Below are positions 41,144 through 52,487 of a stretch of 64,000 bases of DNA, piece by piece (the first letter of the stretch is position 1; every line of letters starts with the position of its first letter). Location of the stretch: contig JBBHKE010001935.1 in assembly GCA_037447655.1 (NCBI GenBank), positions 221,683 to 285,682 of the forward strand. The letters run 5' to 3'. Source of the DNA: Zygnema cylindricum (taxonomy: Eukaryota > Streptophyta > Zygnematophyceae > Zygnematales > Zygnemataceae). The translations under genes were made by a program, and so were the position numbers. The notes below the pieces were generated by a model. The model ran no database searches, was not told the DNA's origin, and saw only the letters and a list, made by a program, of their open reading frames with translations.

Positions 41144-41600
41144 TTGAATTTCACCGGTAAAATTTCCGTGTTGACCGTTGAATTTCGACGGTCAACATTC
41201 CGTGTTGACCGCTTAAATTTTCTTCTTGCTTGGCGAGCCTTCGATCGGGACATTTAATTTCGTCCGTCGAAATCAAATATCTGTTTCATTTATTTCGTAA
41301 GTCGCTAAAAAGAATATGTCGCCGTGCCGTTTTTAAAGTGTTATTAAACATAATGTATGTATCGAATCATCAAAACGTAACGGCTAAGGCGGACGCCTGT
41401 TCCGTACTGCCCTCATCCAGAGGTTTCAGGATCAAATCTTGTCTGTGTCATCATGACTTTTGCAAGAGCTTTGTCTTCTGTATATCTTCTCATCTATCTA
41501 AGGCAGCCATGGCTGCCTGTCAATTCTCAATGACTACAACAAGTATGACAATTGCAAGACTAAGAAAAAAAGGTAGAATACAAAATATCACTTTTCAACA
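41144..41600 (-). repeat. CopG 3' LTR, second part
   Basis: Resumes after GagB2 with repeated GTTGACCG-type blocks (41139-41212). It has an inverted repeat variant near 41265-41300, a B-box-like block near 41425-41437, AGCCATGG at 41506, and ends TTTTCAACA at 41600. Confidence 0.75.
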
Positions 41601-41617
41601 CTCCCCTTATTTTCTAG
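41601..41617 (-). promoter_or_regulatory. CopG polypurine tract
   Basis: Element strand CTAGAAAATAAGGGGAG directly before the 3' LTR. Confidence 0.82.
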
Positions 41618-42360
41618 TCTATCTTTTCTTTCAGTCCAACCTTCTCCCTACAAAATTTTAATTTGGGAGAAGGAACCGGCTTAGTTATCATATCTGCTAC
41701 CATCTCTCCATCCGGTCTATATTCCAAACTAATTATTTTATTCTCAACCTTCTCTCTAACAAAGCTCAAACGAATATCCATATGTTTTGCTTTATAGTGA
41801 TGCTTAGGGTTTGCTGCAATTGCAATCGCAGCTTGATTGTCACAAAATATTTTTTGCACTCCGCTCTTCATATATCCCAATTCTTGAAGTAAAGATTTTA
41901 CCCACATCAATTCTTTCACAGCCGAACACGAGACCATATACTCAGCCTCCATGGTGGACGGAGCAATCACCTTTTGTTGCTTATTGCTCCAACAGCAAGC
42001 CCCATTCCCAACATACAACACATACCCAAAAGTACACCTCCTCATCGGAGCATCCCCATAACTAGCATCACTCCAAGTGGTGATGTCAGTATTATCCCCT
42101 CCCAAATGCAACCATAGATCTCTTGTTCCTATCAAGTACCGCATGACCCTTTTGGCCGCTTCCCAATCTTTCTTCCTAGGATCATTCAGACTCCTACTTA
42201 ATACTCCCACACCTGCAGCTATATCAGGACGAGTACAGTTCATAAAGTATATAAAACTACCGACAACCTGTCTGTATGGAATAGTTTGCATGAACTTGCT
42301 TTCCTCAGGTCCTAGCTCATTATCTAAGATCAAGAATTCCCGCTTCTGAGCTCCGTTCAT
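41614..42360 (-). CDS. CopG RNase H domain (248 aa open)
   Basis: Open stretch with the RT connection (YRQVVGSFIYFMNCTRPD) and the full RNase H set: TTWSDASYGD, TMEAEYM, CDNQAAIAIA and VADMITKP. It ends K-E-K-I-D before the polypurine tract. It degrades RNA in RNA-DNA hybrids during reverse transcription. A frameshift near 42350 separates it from RT. Confidence 0.86.
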   Translation of the reverse strand: MNGAQKREFLILDNELGPEESKFMQTIPYRQVVGSFIYFMNCTRPDIAAGVGVLSRSLNDPRKKDWEAAKRVMRYLIGTRDLWLHLGGDNTDITTWSDASYGDAPMRRCTFGYVLYVGNGACCWSNKQQKVIAPSTMEAEYMVSCSAVKELMWVKSLLQELGYMKSGVQKIFCDNQAAIAIAANPKHHYKAKHMDIRLSFVREKVENKIISLEYRPDGEMVADMITKPVPSPKLKFCREKVGLKEKID

Positions 42361-43157
42361 TTCCCTTCTTTAAGTCCATTGGAGTCGTACAACTGTTTGC
42401 TTTTTCCATTTGAACTTTTTCAAGCAAATAATCAATTGCTTCTTTTTGAGTTAGTCTAATTGTTTTCTTTTCTCTATCTCTCTCCATTTGAATTCCCAAG
42501 ATGTACTTTGCTTCTCCCAAATCTTTCATTTCAAATCTACCTTTTAGATCTTTTTTCAATCTATTAATTTTCTCTATTGATTTACCCAAAACAAGCAAAT
42601 CATCAACATATATAGCAATGAAAATTATACCATCCTTGTCCTCAAATAAGTAGATAGAATGATCCGAACTGATTCGAATATATCCCAAACTCGTCAAAAA
42701 CTCGTCCACCTTTTTGTTCCATTGGCGTGGAGCTTGCTTTAGTCCATAAAGGGACTTTATCAATTTGCACACCTTGCTATCCTCTCCTTTCTCCACAAAT
42801 CCTTCCAATTGTCGCATGAAGATCTCTTCTTCCAATTCTCCGTGTAAGAAAGCGGTTTTGATGTCCATCTGGTGCACTTCCATGTCTTCCGTTGCCGCTA
42901 AACTAAGTAGAATCCGGACGGAGGGAAATCTAACAACTGGAGCGAAGGTCTCCTCATAATCGATTCCCTCCTTCTATGTGAACCCGTTTGCCACTAATTT
43001 GGCTTTGTATCGCTCAATGGTGTTATCGGGATTGAGTTTTAACTTAAATACCCACTTACATCCTATCGGCTTTCTGTCCGGAGGACAATCCACCAACTCC
43101 CATGTGTTTTCTTCCATAATGGAAGCCATCTCATCATTAATGGCTGTCACCCATATG
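42320..43157 (-). pseudogene. CopG reverse transcriptase
   Basis: 43157-42884 carries the N-terminus ([33 protein letters not shown]), with a stop after NGFT near 42975. 42883-42320 is open for 187 aa: MDIKTAFLHG with the first Asp, SLYGLKQAPRQW, Y-V-D-D (about 42599-42610) and the thumb. The upstream part of CopG (integrase and before) is missing; its place is taken by CopH sequence. Confidence 0.84.
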
Positions 43158-44208
43158 TGGAATTTCTCAAGCATATTACCTATTGCATCTTTCTGAGTAA
43201 GTCGGACAATCTTCTTCCCCCTATCTCTCTCGATTTGAATCCCCAAAATATATCTTGCCTCCCCTAAATCCTTCATATCAAATCTGCTTCTAAGATATTT
43301 CTTTAACTTATTGATTTTTTCCAAAGATTTACTCAACACAAGCAGATCATCCACATAAATTGCAATAAAAATGACACCATTCTCATCTTCAAACATATAG
43401 ATAGAATGGTCAAAGCTGATCAAGATATATCATAGACCAGTGAGAAACTCATCTAGTTTCTTATTCCACTATCGGGGAGGCTACATCAGTCCATATAAGG
43501 ACTTTATGAGCTTGCACACTTTGCTCTCTTCTCCTTCTTCCATGAACCCCTCGGGTTGTCTCATGAAAATTTCTTGCTCTAACTCACCATTAAGAAAAGC
43601 AGTCTTAATGTCCATCTGGTGGATTTCCATGTCTTGCGGTGCTGCTAGACTAAGGAGAATCCTTAGTGATGGGAACCGAACAATTGGAGCAACTCCTCTT
43701 AGTCAATCCCCTCCTTTGGGGTGAACCCCTTTGCTACCAATCAAGCATTATATCTCTCAATAGTATTTTTTGGGTTCAATTTTAGTTTAAATACCAATTT
43801 TCACCCAACAAGTTTTTTGTGTGGAGGACAATCAGTTAGTTCCCAAGTATTTGCTTCCATGATGGAGACCATCTCATCATTTATGGCTCTAATCCATCTT
43901 TTTTTCTCCGGACTATTCACTTCCTCCAAGTAAGACTAAGGCTCATCTGGGTGAGATAGCTTAGTTCCCTTATGAGCGGCCTGTTTTTCCTGTATCCTTT
44001 TGTTGCTCCTTCTCCCTCCCTCGAACTCAGAAGCAGGAATGGATGGAAGTCTTCGATTTCTCCTCACTGTCTCATCAGCTCCTTTGTCCATAGAAGCTGG
44101 TTCCGGTGCCACGTCTTCTATCTCCTCGAAGTCTATAAGGGTATGTGAGGTTTCCGATGAGTCCCGTGTTATCTCGGATCTCTCATGAATTTGCAATGAA
44201 GGTTTCAC
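43158..44208 (-). pseudogene. CopH reverse transcriptase, ends in fusion to CopG
   Basis: 44208-43936 is the linker (SNKRIQEKQAAHKGTKLSHPDEP). Frameshifted N-terminal RT blocks follow. 43423-43158 has Y-V-D-D and RFDMKDLGEARYILG up to GNMLEKFH, then reads without a stop into the CopG block W-V-T-A-I-N-D-E-M. The join keeps the frame. Several stops precede it (for example in the GLKQAPRQ block). Confidence 0.84.
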
Positions 44209-45235
44209 TCATGTCCTTTTTCGGGAACAACTGAGTTCTCCTCACTTTCGGACTCAAATCTGATTCTAATCTTCTTTGTATATTTGAAGGGCTCAAATGA
44301 CTTTCTTCATCCATGACAACTAAGTGATTGACCAGAATGATATCTTTCTTTGCTAAGTCATAGACTCTATATCCCTTAACATCCTCATCATATCCCACAA
44401 AGTATCCAAGTTTTCCCTTAGCATGTAGTTTCCAGTTTTTCCTATCCGTGTCAAGATTGTAAACTTGGCTACCGAATACTTTAAGGTGTGAGATATATAG
44501 TTTCCTTTCAACCCATCTCTCATAAGGTGTTACTCCCTTTACACCTAAGGTAAGGACTCTATTCTTAATGTAGTGGGCAAAGTTCATTGTTTCTACCCAA
44601 AATCTCTTTCCTATTTTCTTGTCGACCAACATATGGCATGAACAATCTCCTTGTGTTCGATTCAACCTCTCATCTACCCCATTTTGTTCCGCGTTATATT
44701 GTACAATTTTCTGGTGTTGCACTCCCTCATCTCTCAGATATTCCTCAGACTGGTTAGAGGTGTATTCCCCCCCATTATCACTCCTTATCTTCTTAATGCA
44801 GGTTTCATGCAACTTCTCACTGGAGGCTTTAAATTCTTTGAAGTAAGTTGATGCTTCAAACTTTGTTTTTAGAATGTAGACTCAAGAGTATCTAGACGAG
44901 TCATCGGTTATTGTCATCATGAACCTCTTTCATCTTACCGAAGGTACTTTTGCCAGTCCCCAAATATCTGTGTGGACCAAATCTAATACTTTCTCACCTG
45001 TAAATGTGGCGGCTTTGCAAAAAGGAAGTCTGTGAGCCTTACCTTGAGCACAACCACTACAATTATCCATCATTTTATTATCCCCAAATTGAATGCCTTG
45101 TACTACCCCAAGCTTTTTCATTTCCCTCAACCTATCAAAATGCACATGGCCCAACCGCTTATGCCAAATCATCAACTTAAGAACACCAACATAGTAAACA
45201 TTCTTCTTTTCATTACTCTGGATAAGCCTTAACAT
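44183..45235 (-). pseudogene. CopH GAG-pre-integrase and integrase
   Basis: 45235-44930 has the zinc finger (IWHKRLGHVHFD, NCSGC) and the first Asp (VHTDIWG). A break follows. 44812-44183 has the second Asp (RSDNGGEYTSNQ) and the Glu region NGVDERLN, with VAER changed to VDER but Glu kept. The Q-H-Q-K-I-V linker and the C-terminal MDEE...PSNIQ part follow. The frames are broken at 44880-44930 by stops. Confidence 0.84.
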
Positions 45236-46668
45236 TCATTCGCTACCCTTATCTGTCCTGAAGTAAACTTCATCACCATACTTAGCTGTAAAGACTCCCT
45301 TTTTGGTGAAGGTATCAAACTCTTTGTCATCTAACACATACGTAGAGACAAGATTTTTACTCAGCTAAGGAATGTAGAGTACATCTGAAAATGTAAGTAT
45401 AAAAGTCTTACCCTCCACTAAGACTTTCAGATCTACTGATCCCACTAGATTTGTAGTAATCACTCTCCTATCCCCATACTATATCTCTACAGTAAGGATC
45501 TTTCTTAGCTTAGTGAAGAGTTCTTTATCACGACACATATGCCTGGATGCACGTGAGTCGATCATTTATCCTTCCTGTGAAGCTTCCCAAATTGCTCCAA
45601 GGGCATATTTTTGTCTGTGAGGGATCCACTTTTCATTCACACTCTCGTCAAGAATAAGCTCCCCATCCTCCTCAAAGGACTCATCATCCGTTTCTCCTGT
45701 CACTTTTTTAACCACGAGTGCCTTTTTTTTCCCTCTAGAGGAACCCCCTCTAAGGTTCCCTTGGAGCCTCAGCTCGGACAGCTTGACACAATCTGCAATG
45801 AAGTGTCCCGACTTTTTACAAAAATGACAAAGACCCTTTGGGGGCCTTGGTCCCCCAGAATGATCTCTTTCCCCTTGGTAAGGTTTCTTCGGGTCCTTCC
45901 CTCATCGGTTCCCTCTTGCTGCTAGAGCTTAAATGCTCTTTCCTCCTCTCCTAATCTCCATTGTGTTTTTCTGCACAAGTATCATCCTGGCCACTGTGTT
46001 CCATTTCCATGAACTATCAGGCATTTCTTGTACTCGGTACACTATGTTTTCGAACTCATCAGGTAACTTTATGATATGGGTGTTAACTTTCATTTTCATT
46101 GTACTTGTCCACCCGGCACTTTCCATCTCCATATACAAACAAGAAAGATTATTACAGTAATCTAACATCTTTCCTCATTTGTAAGTGTAACTCACTAACT
46201 TTTGCTCAGCCAACTGGAGCTCCTGAATCGTTCCAACTCTATAAATCTCCACCAAACCCAACAATAACTCTTCGGCCTTGTAAATGTGAAGATGAGTGGT
46301 GGCCAAAGCTTGAGTGAGGTGTCTAAAAATGAAGTTCTTGGCAGCCATGTTTACATCCTCCCACATTTTAATATCGTTCTCCGCAGTCTTCACGATCGCC
46401 GCTCCCTATATAGTGGCAATAGAAGCGAGAAGTGTCTCCTCCCCTTTCCCTTTTTCGGACACACTACTGTCCCCATCATCTACCTGCTCTGCTGAGGCAG
46501 TTGATGTTGTAGGAAACCTTACTCCTGTAAATCGTGGTGGATTTCTCGAAGGTGGACGTTTCACTTGTCCATTGACGATAATCAAGTATCATTTTTTGGC
46601 ACAAAGCTCCCATCATCATGGCTTCCTAATAGATGAACCCATATCCATTTAAGGTAGGCACCCTAGAG
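45236..46668 (-). pseudogene. CopH gag and protease (decayed)
   Basis: Gag core pieces are 46175-46393 (NFIFRHLTQALATTHLHI) and 45929-46168 (INTHIIKLPDEFENIVYRVQ-like). The knuckle CHFCKKSGHFIADC at about 45800-45840 is complete. The protease motif near 45540-45567 reads M-I-D-S-R-A-S-R-H-M (DSGAS changed to DSRAS). Stops and shifts occur throughout. Confidence 0.83.
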
Positions 46669-46683
46669 GGTGGGCCCATAACC
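46669..46683 (-). promoter_or_regulatory. CopH primer-binding site
   Basis: Plus strand GGTGGGCCCATAACC, exact anticodon-arm sequence. Confidence 0.84.
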
Positions 46684-47779
46684 TCAAACTTTGTGTCCTC
46701 CATTTAACTACAGAGTACAAGAAGCCTCTAGATAGTTATTAACTAACCCACTTTCAATGGCAACCACTGCTACCTAAGTAGATAAGCAGACAATCCGACT
46801 GCACCCTTATATAGCATGGACTCCCCTGAGTCTATAGGAAAAAGAATCTCTAAAACCTCCCAACCAGGCGTTAAGGTTTAAGCCGGCAAAAATGCTAATT
46901 TATACAACCTCTCAAAAAGAGAGAAAACCATCTACCAAATTCTCTCAAAAAGAGAGAAAACCATCTACCAAATTTTTCTAAGTCCTAGCTTCCTCTCACA
47001 ACCCCTACCTACTAACTGTATGAACCAATCACAATACTATACAGTACATAAAAGTACTATTGCCAATGTACTTTTTGTACGACTTTTGTACGACAAGGCC
47101 ATTAAGCGGACGCGTGTCCATTTTCCACTCGTCTGTACGTTCCTCAAAATTCCCGCGAGCGAATGTTATTTCTCCACCTGGCGCTAAGTCATGCCACGTC
47201 ACTAAATGCCAAAGTGACCATATCGCGATTTTGGCGATGGTGTGCGCCATTGGATTCGACTCGAAATGCAATCTCAGCCGTTATAAATACTTGCAAGATA
47301 TTTGTCTCGTTGTCGAAACAAAATTCGCGGTATCTATTTCTTAACCGTACCGTACTCCGTACCGTACTTCGTTCCGTTCTCCGTACTTTACAAAAACTGT
47401 ATCTATGCATGTTGTATATAGTTGTAGTTAAATGAATTAGTTCATTCCTAAATATATAAATATTTATCAAACCCTATAGCATTTAGCACTGGTCCTAGAC
47501 TAATAGGATAAAGTTAACCACTACCGGCCAACTTGACAGACGGCACGTAACGGGATAAAATCCTCGATCTGTCAAGTATATATTTTGTAACCTACTAAAA
47601 ATAACTCCCTGTTGAACTAAGGCAGCCATGGATCAACTACCCTCTCTATCCTTCAGTGACTACAACAAGTATGGGGGCTAGAGAGAGGAGGTGGAGGCAA
47701 GTTGTCCGTCCTTTTCTTTTCATTTTATACTAACATATTTAAACCTAGAAAATACTCTAGAAATCTATTAATTTCAACA
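46684..47779 (-). repeat. CopH 5' LTR
   Basis: 1096 bp, (plus) TCAAACTTTGTGTCC...TTTCAACA; same family as the CopA LTR. It contains two tandem 33-bp units (46909-46974), each with CTCTC-AAAAA-GAGAG; GTAC-rich stretches (47042-47092 and 47345-47394); the tRNA-half-like hairpin with perfect 9-bp arms CTTGACAGA (47532-47540) and TCTGTCAAG (47568-47576); and AGCCATGG at 47624. Confidence 0.87.
46909..46974 (-). repeat. Two 33-bp direct repeats at the CopH core promoter
   Basis: Units 46909-46941 and 46942-46974 are identical by eye and each contain a CTCTC/GAGAG hairpin. Other LTRs here have one such hairpin upstream of the TATA box. Confidence 0.85.
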
Positions 47780-47783
47780 GAGA

Positions 47784-49482
47784 ATTGTCCAAGAAACTGA
47801 TATGAGGATCAAGGTCATGGCGTTCATCTCCGGTAACCGGCTGATTAACTGAAAGACTACGGTTCAGGTGCAATACCCTCAAAGCGGCAATTGCAGCGAA
47901 CTCATCGTCAAGGGGAGGGGCTTTGGGAACCTTATTAGGAAATGGAGAGGCTCTAAGGGCTTCATCAATCATGGCAGAAAGGATGCTGAGCCGTTCCTTG
48001 ACTCGATGTGCATCATGTATGGTACTATCCAGAATGGTGAGAGCTTCAGCCATAATGGAGGAAGTTGTGTCTAGTAGAGGAGAGAGAGATTCTTTCTCGA
48101 AAGAAAGTGGAATATGGGAATTTTGTAATTTACCGTCCCGATTGTGGTTAAGCGTGCCTTTATCAAAAGTAGTTGCTCGTTGTTAGACGGTGGAATCGCG
48201 GAGGATTCGGCCAGCCAACGATGCCATGTGGACGACTGTCCTTGCCATCCTCGTGAACTGGGGTTTCATTTCGGCCATGAAGGCAGCAAATTGTTCCTTC
48301 ATCATGGCAACCATCATGACTTGTAACTCGGCCATTTCCCTTTCTCGTCGAGAGATCTTAGGCGTAGTCGCCTCTCTCTTGGTCTCTCTATGAGGAGTGA
48401 CCGGCTTGGCAGGACGGGTAGGAATTCCACCGTTCTAAATCTGATTCTAATACGAAAAACTAGGGTCCTTAACATGATAAGAGTGGATATATTGCCCTTT
48501 CTATTGGCAATGGGTGCATGTGGCTGACTTATCTGGGCACATGCGAGCATTGTGCCTTGTGTTTCCACATCGAAAACACAATCAGTTCGTTGAATTAAAT
48601 GGCGCGTTTCCCATGGTTGGCGTCTTTGTAGGCCTATTAGAAGGCCACGGGTTCCTCGAAAGTGGTGGGGATTGGTCAAATTGGTTTCTTTGAGATTGTC
48701 AATTCGGGATTGTCATGAGCATCCCACCACGACTATTGCATCTCATACCTAACCGCATATTCAGCCTCTTGATCAAAGGTAAATTTCAGTATATATGTTT
48801 GACTGAGATGAGTCTGAATGAATATTTTTGATTGAGGAGGAAACTGTCCCACGAATTTCAGGACAGCCTCTACATCGGACATAAGGTCTAGTAAGGCTTC
48901 TCGAATGGTTTCCATTCGAGCTCGTAAAGCAGGGGCAGTCTCACCCGGCCTACGTTTGAAGTTGATCAACTCCTTAACTTGATCTAGATTTAGCATCCGT
49001 TGTTCTTCCTGGAGAAGATCAAACATGATTGATAGTGAGTCATGTAAAAGAAGTAATCCTCTCGGTCTAGCTGGAACCGCTGCACGGGCAGCCATACCAT
49101 ACTTTTGAGGAATCTCCGAGATGGCTGGATATAGCTCATCCCCATTAACATCCAATTTTGCAGGAACAGCTGCTTGGTAGGGAATTTTTACCAAGCCAGG
49201 AACAGCTAAGTGTCCTGCAAAGGGTGGAGAGTGCTCTGTCATTTGACAGATACTTTCATACTTCCGTGTGTATAAAGTGAGAGCCGAACCACGAAGGTAT
49301 CGACCAAGGAGAGAAAAAGTGACCCTAAGGTCGAACCGGTCTTGATATCGGAAGGCTAAGTCCCTAATTTCTGTGTCATAAAGCATGCGGAAATGAGATA
49401 AGGACATGGTATCCTTCAATCCGAAAAAAACAGAATTGCATCCTACCCATAGATCCCTCAGAGGAGGAAGCCATGTCGTCAA
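47784..49482 (-). pseudogene. GypA gag with CCHC knuckle
   Basis: The stretch 48733-49482 (about 249 aa) has YLRGSALTLYT, RMLNLDQVKELINFKRRPGE and LRARMETIREALL, a layout typical of Ty3/gypsy gag (capsid ending in a linker). After a frame change the knuckle CFRC-GNTR-H-NARM-C (CX2CX4HX4C) is at about 48530-48571. A Met-rich helix (QFAAFMAEMKPQF, near 48260-48310) and the stretch 47757-48053 (AEALTILDSTIHDAHRVKERL) follow. The start is unclear: an ATG 8 bases upstream lies in another frame, and the open frame begins with TTG. It is broken by at least one stop (near 48182) and shifts. Confidence 0.6.
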
Positions 49483-50299
49483 AAGGAGGATGCACCGGTT
49501 GTTCCAAATTTGGACTAACCAGAAATTGAAATGTAATAGGATGAGAAAAGATTTCCTCTGAAAAGTCTTATTCGGTTTGATCTAGGTATGACCTAAAGGA
49601 AACTGATGATAATGAGGAGACAGTGGTCAATACTGACCAAATTGACGGAGATCTAGGGGCCGCAAACGAAACTGGTGCGTCCGTAGACTCGTGTAAACTA
49701 GAAAGATCTTACTGCGGTGGACGGAAAACTATCCCGCCGCGGGTAGATCCAGATGGATAACGTAAGTTATCCCAATCCGTGAGCATAAACAAAGAGAAAA
49801 CCATCGATTATGACTGGATATTTCGAAACGACCTAACCGAGGTGCGTCAAATAACAGGCCAACCCACACAAAACATCAAACACACAAAAGCTCTAGCGAG
49901 ACCCGGTGGTCAGATCTAGGAAAAAGTCGGAATACCAAAACCCCTACCCTGCAAACAATGGGGCAAGGTCGAAGGGCAAGATCTATAAAAACAAACAGAG
50001 AACTATCCAAGCACCTTTCGGTGCAGATCTACAACGCCACAAACACAAAATTGTCTAAACAGTGTCACCTACTGCAAGATCTATGAAAGAAAATCCAATC
50101 CAGACAGGTAAAGAAAACCTCAAGGCCACTCACGGCCAGATAGCATGCAAAATTCTCAAAAAGAAAGGTTCGTTATAGAACCAACCCACACCGATCCCTA
50201 ACACGAGTGTCCAAATTACATAAAAACGCTCTTGCACCGGCAAGGCATCGTGATACTTACAAAACACCTTTAAAACTCTGGTGAGTACTAAAAGTGAAC

Positions 50300-50400
50300 C
50301 GGACTTGGTCGAGGCAAGTCGGATTTTGCAAAGCTCGGTGGAATCGAACCCGCTCCGGTTTTGAATAAACGTGCCAAGAACCACCGCTAAACACCAAAGC
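50300..50400 (-). other. tRNA-like segment with perfect B-box
   Basis: On the minus strand GGTTCGATTCC matches the Pol III B-box consensus fully, preceded by TTTAGCGGTGGTTC (weak A-box). CGGTGG and CCACCG could pair. It could be a tRNA pseudogene or SINE head. A full cloverleaf is not apparent. Confidence 0.3.
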
Positions 50401-50699
50401 AATTATATCCCGCCAGGGTAAGCTTATCGGCGCTATGCCACGCTATGCCTAACTAAAAAGCGGTGATAATTATAGGTGATAATTCATGCAATCTTAATAT
50501 ATAGAATATATATTTTTATTTTGTTAAGTTTTCTAAATGATTAAATTTGACAAGAGAAAAAGAAAGAAAATATCAAATCCCACACAAAATAAACATCCAC
50601 TGGTTAACAAATTACGTTGCACTAAAAGAAAGAAATATGAGGAATATTGAGAAAATTTCAAAATAAAACACAAAATACGGTAAAATTGGGCAAAAAGGT

Positions 50700-50910
50700 T
50701 TCCGAAACCCTAATTCCACGCTGTAAAAATCAAAAATCTGTGACCAATAAATGGTAATATGCTGACCTAGGGTTAAAAATTAAAAAAAAAAACCCTGAAT
50801 CTGCCCAAACCCTAAATCTGCGGCCCAAACCCTAAATCTGCAATCAAACCCTAATTCCGCAGATTAACCCTAAAATCTGACCCAGAATCAGACCTAAATC
50901 TGCAGACCAG
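50700..50910. repeat. Degenerate CCCTAAA-containing repeats
   Basis: At least six CCCTAA(A/T) units are spaced by CTGCnnnCCAAA-like segments, e.g. around 50808-50870. The plant telomere unit is CCCTAAA, but here units are not in tandem, so this is an element-borne or microsatellite-like array, not a telomere. Confidence 0.55.
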
Positions 50911-50911
50911 A

Positions 50912-50930
50912 AATATGGCGCCAACAAGAT
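50912..50930 (-). promoter_or_regulatory. Candidate GypA primer-binding site
   Basis: Minus strand TGTTGGCGCCATATTTC. TGGCGCC begins the primer-binding sites of some plant gypsy groups (tRNA-Asp/Lys-type); the following bases do not match well. Weak call. Confidence 0.3.
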
Positions 50931-52189
50931 AGGAGGCAAGGATCGAAAGAAACAGAGAAACAAAAAAAACAAAAACAAAATGTGTTATTTTTTTCTAAAT
51001 AAAATTTGTAAATTTAAATATTTTTATAATTTTTTTTTTTCAAGACAAAAGTGAAAGCTAAATCACAAATGGTGAGAAAGTAGGGGAAAAACTCGTAGAA
51101 AGATAAATCCGGATCAAAAACCAAATCAAAAATAGGTGGAAGAAAATTTAGAAATGAAAAGATGGATTTTATATTGAAAATAATGTAATTTATATTTTTA
51201 TTTTCTTTAGATTTTTGTTCTCACACCAAACTGAGAAGCAAAACTGAAAATGAAAGATAAAGTGGATGGAAAATGGAAAGACAAAAACAAGAATAAAAAC
51301 TGAATATGAAAAGTAATATTTTTTTTATGAAATAAAATTTATATTTTTAATAATTTTTTTTTTTAAATAATAGACTTTTAGAAAATGTGATTTTGAAAAG
51401 TGTAGCTTTTGGACAAGAATACTAAGCCACGAGGTAGCCACTAGGCTCTCCGGTCTTTATCGTATTCTCTACAAGAGTTATCTTGAAGAGGCAGCAAAGC
51501 AAATAAACAATTTCAACCAAACAAGGAAAATTCCTAGAATCAAGTCAAAATTTACTTCCCCACTCCCAACCGAAATGCAAACAAAACAAACACAAACACT
51601 CCAAACCGTTCCGCTGCCCGTAGAAGGCGTAGCTGGATCCAGATGCCTCTCCACACGAACTTCACTCCACCACTTCCCAAAAATGACTCAAGTTGGAGGG
51701 AAACCTTCCAGACTTGGCTTTGAGCCGTGTGGATTAAAAAGCGCTGGCAGAAAACAAAGGTAAATGTTCTTACCCTATCTAGCCTCTACAGCTAGGTAGC
51801 AATAAGAGAGAGAAAACGTGAGCAATCGGTGAGAGAGAGCAAGAGAGAAGCTCAACCGCCAAGAGAAAATTATTGTCCAAAAGCTAAAATTCTCTAAGTC
51901 TAAGAATTAGCCTAAGTAGGAGCTACGCTAGGCCTAAGCAAAACTAGCCTACGCCTAGCCTACTTTACATGCATGAAACTACGTAAGATGTAGGCCAATA
52001 GGCGGCCAACATCATCTGCCGTACGCCTGAAAAAATCCACAGTCCGAGGGTAAAAACCCTCCCTAACTACATGTATGCGGGAACCTACATGGGTTCGCGA
52101 CTTAAATAAAGAGAAGGAATCAATGCGTCGCCGATACTCCTGGAAATTGCGATTCGGCACCAAATGATTCAACGCGTCCATACTTCGAA
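50931..52189 (-). repeat. AT-rich GypA LTR candidate
   Basis: No coding frame can be supported. Long A/T runs (50990-51030, 51350-51370) and GAGAGAG stretches (51808-51860) occur. The partner LTR is not in the window, so LTR status rests on position only. Confidence 0.3.
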
Positions 52190-52487
52190 ATCGCGTGCAT
52201 ATGCACGAAACAAAGCATACCGCACGAAATACTCGAAATCGAAATACCTGCGCACGAAATAAAAAGTATCGCACGAAATTAGAATGGTTCAACAAACATA
52301 TAAATAAATGAACTAACGCAAAATTTCGCACGTGCGAACGAAAAAACTAGACGTGCGTGCATCAAATCGTGCGTGCATGCATAATATCGCGTGTGCATGC
52401 ATTAAATCGCGCGCACGTGGCTTAAACCGTGCGTGCATGCAAAATACCGCGCATGCATGCAAAATTCCGCGTGTGCGTGCAAAATAC
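52190..52487. repeat. 20-bp GC-rich minisatellite, left part
   Basis: Units like CGTGCGTGCATGCAAAATAC repeat with a 20-bp period from about 52345; more degenerate GCACGAAAT units precede them. Alternating purine-pyrimidine GCGTGCATGC is favourable for Z-DNA. It ends with AATAC, the duplication of the inserted solo LTR, and continues at 53522. Confidence 0.82.

Larger units (their letters stand above)
33995..47779 (-). mobile_element. CopG/CopH composite copia element (minus)
   Basis: It looks like one element (5' LTR 46684-47779, internal, 3' LTR ending 41600), but the internal region is about 750 bp too long and contains part of RT twice. Minus-strand reading goes gag-protease-integrase-RT thumb (CopH) and then jumps back to the RT N-terminus and on to RNase H (CopG). 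The outer flanks carry no matching duplication (AGTGC left, GAGAA right) and belong to different sequences. This fits recombination between two related insertions. Confidence 0.78.
49483..50920 (-). other. GypA leader region
   Basis: There is no convincing coding frame. It contains a tRNA-like B-box (50335-50345) and a CCCTAAA-rich stretch (50700-50910). It lies between the candidate primer-binding site and gag, where gypsy elements carry long untranslated leaders. Confidence 0.4.

Noticed and set aside
33995-47779. A single ordinary full-length copia element
   Set aside because: RT is partly duplicated, the two halves belong to different subfamilies, and the flanks have no matching target duplication.
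48733-49482. A host protein gene in place of a transposon gag
   Set aside because: YLRGSALTLYT, the RRPGE..LRARM block and the CX2CX4HX4C knuckle downstream fit a gypsy gag better; no introns or host domain are seen.
50700-50910. Telomere or interstitial telomere array
   Set aside because: CCCTAAA units are spaced and irregular, not tandem.
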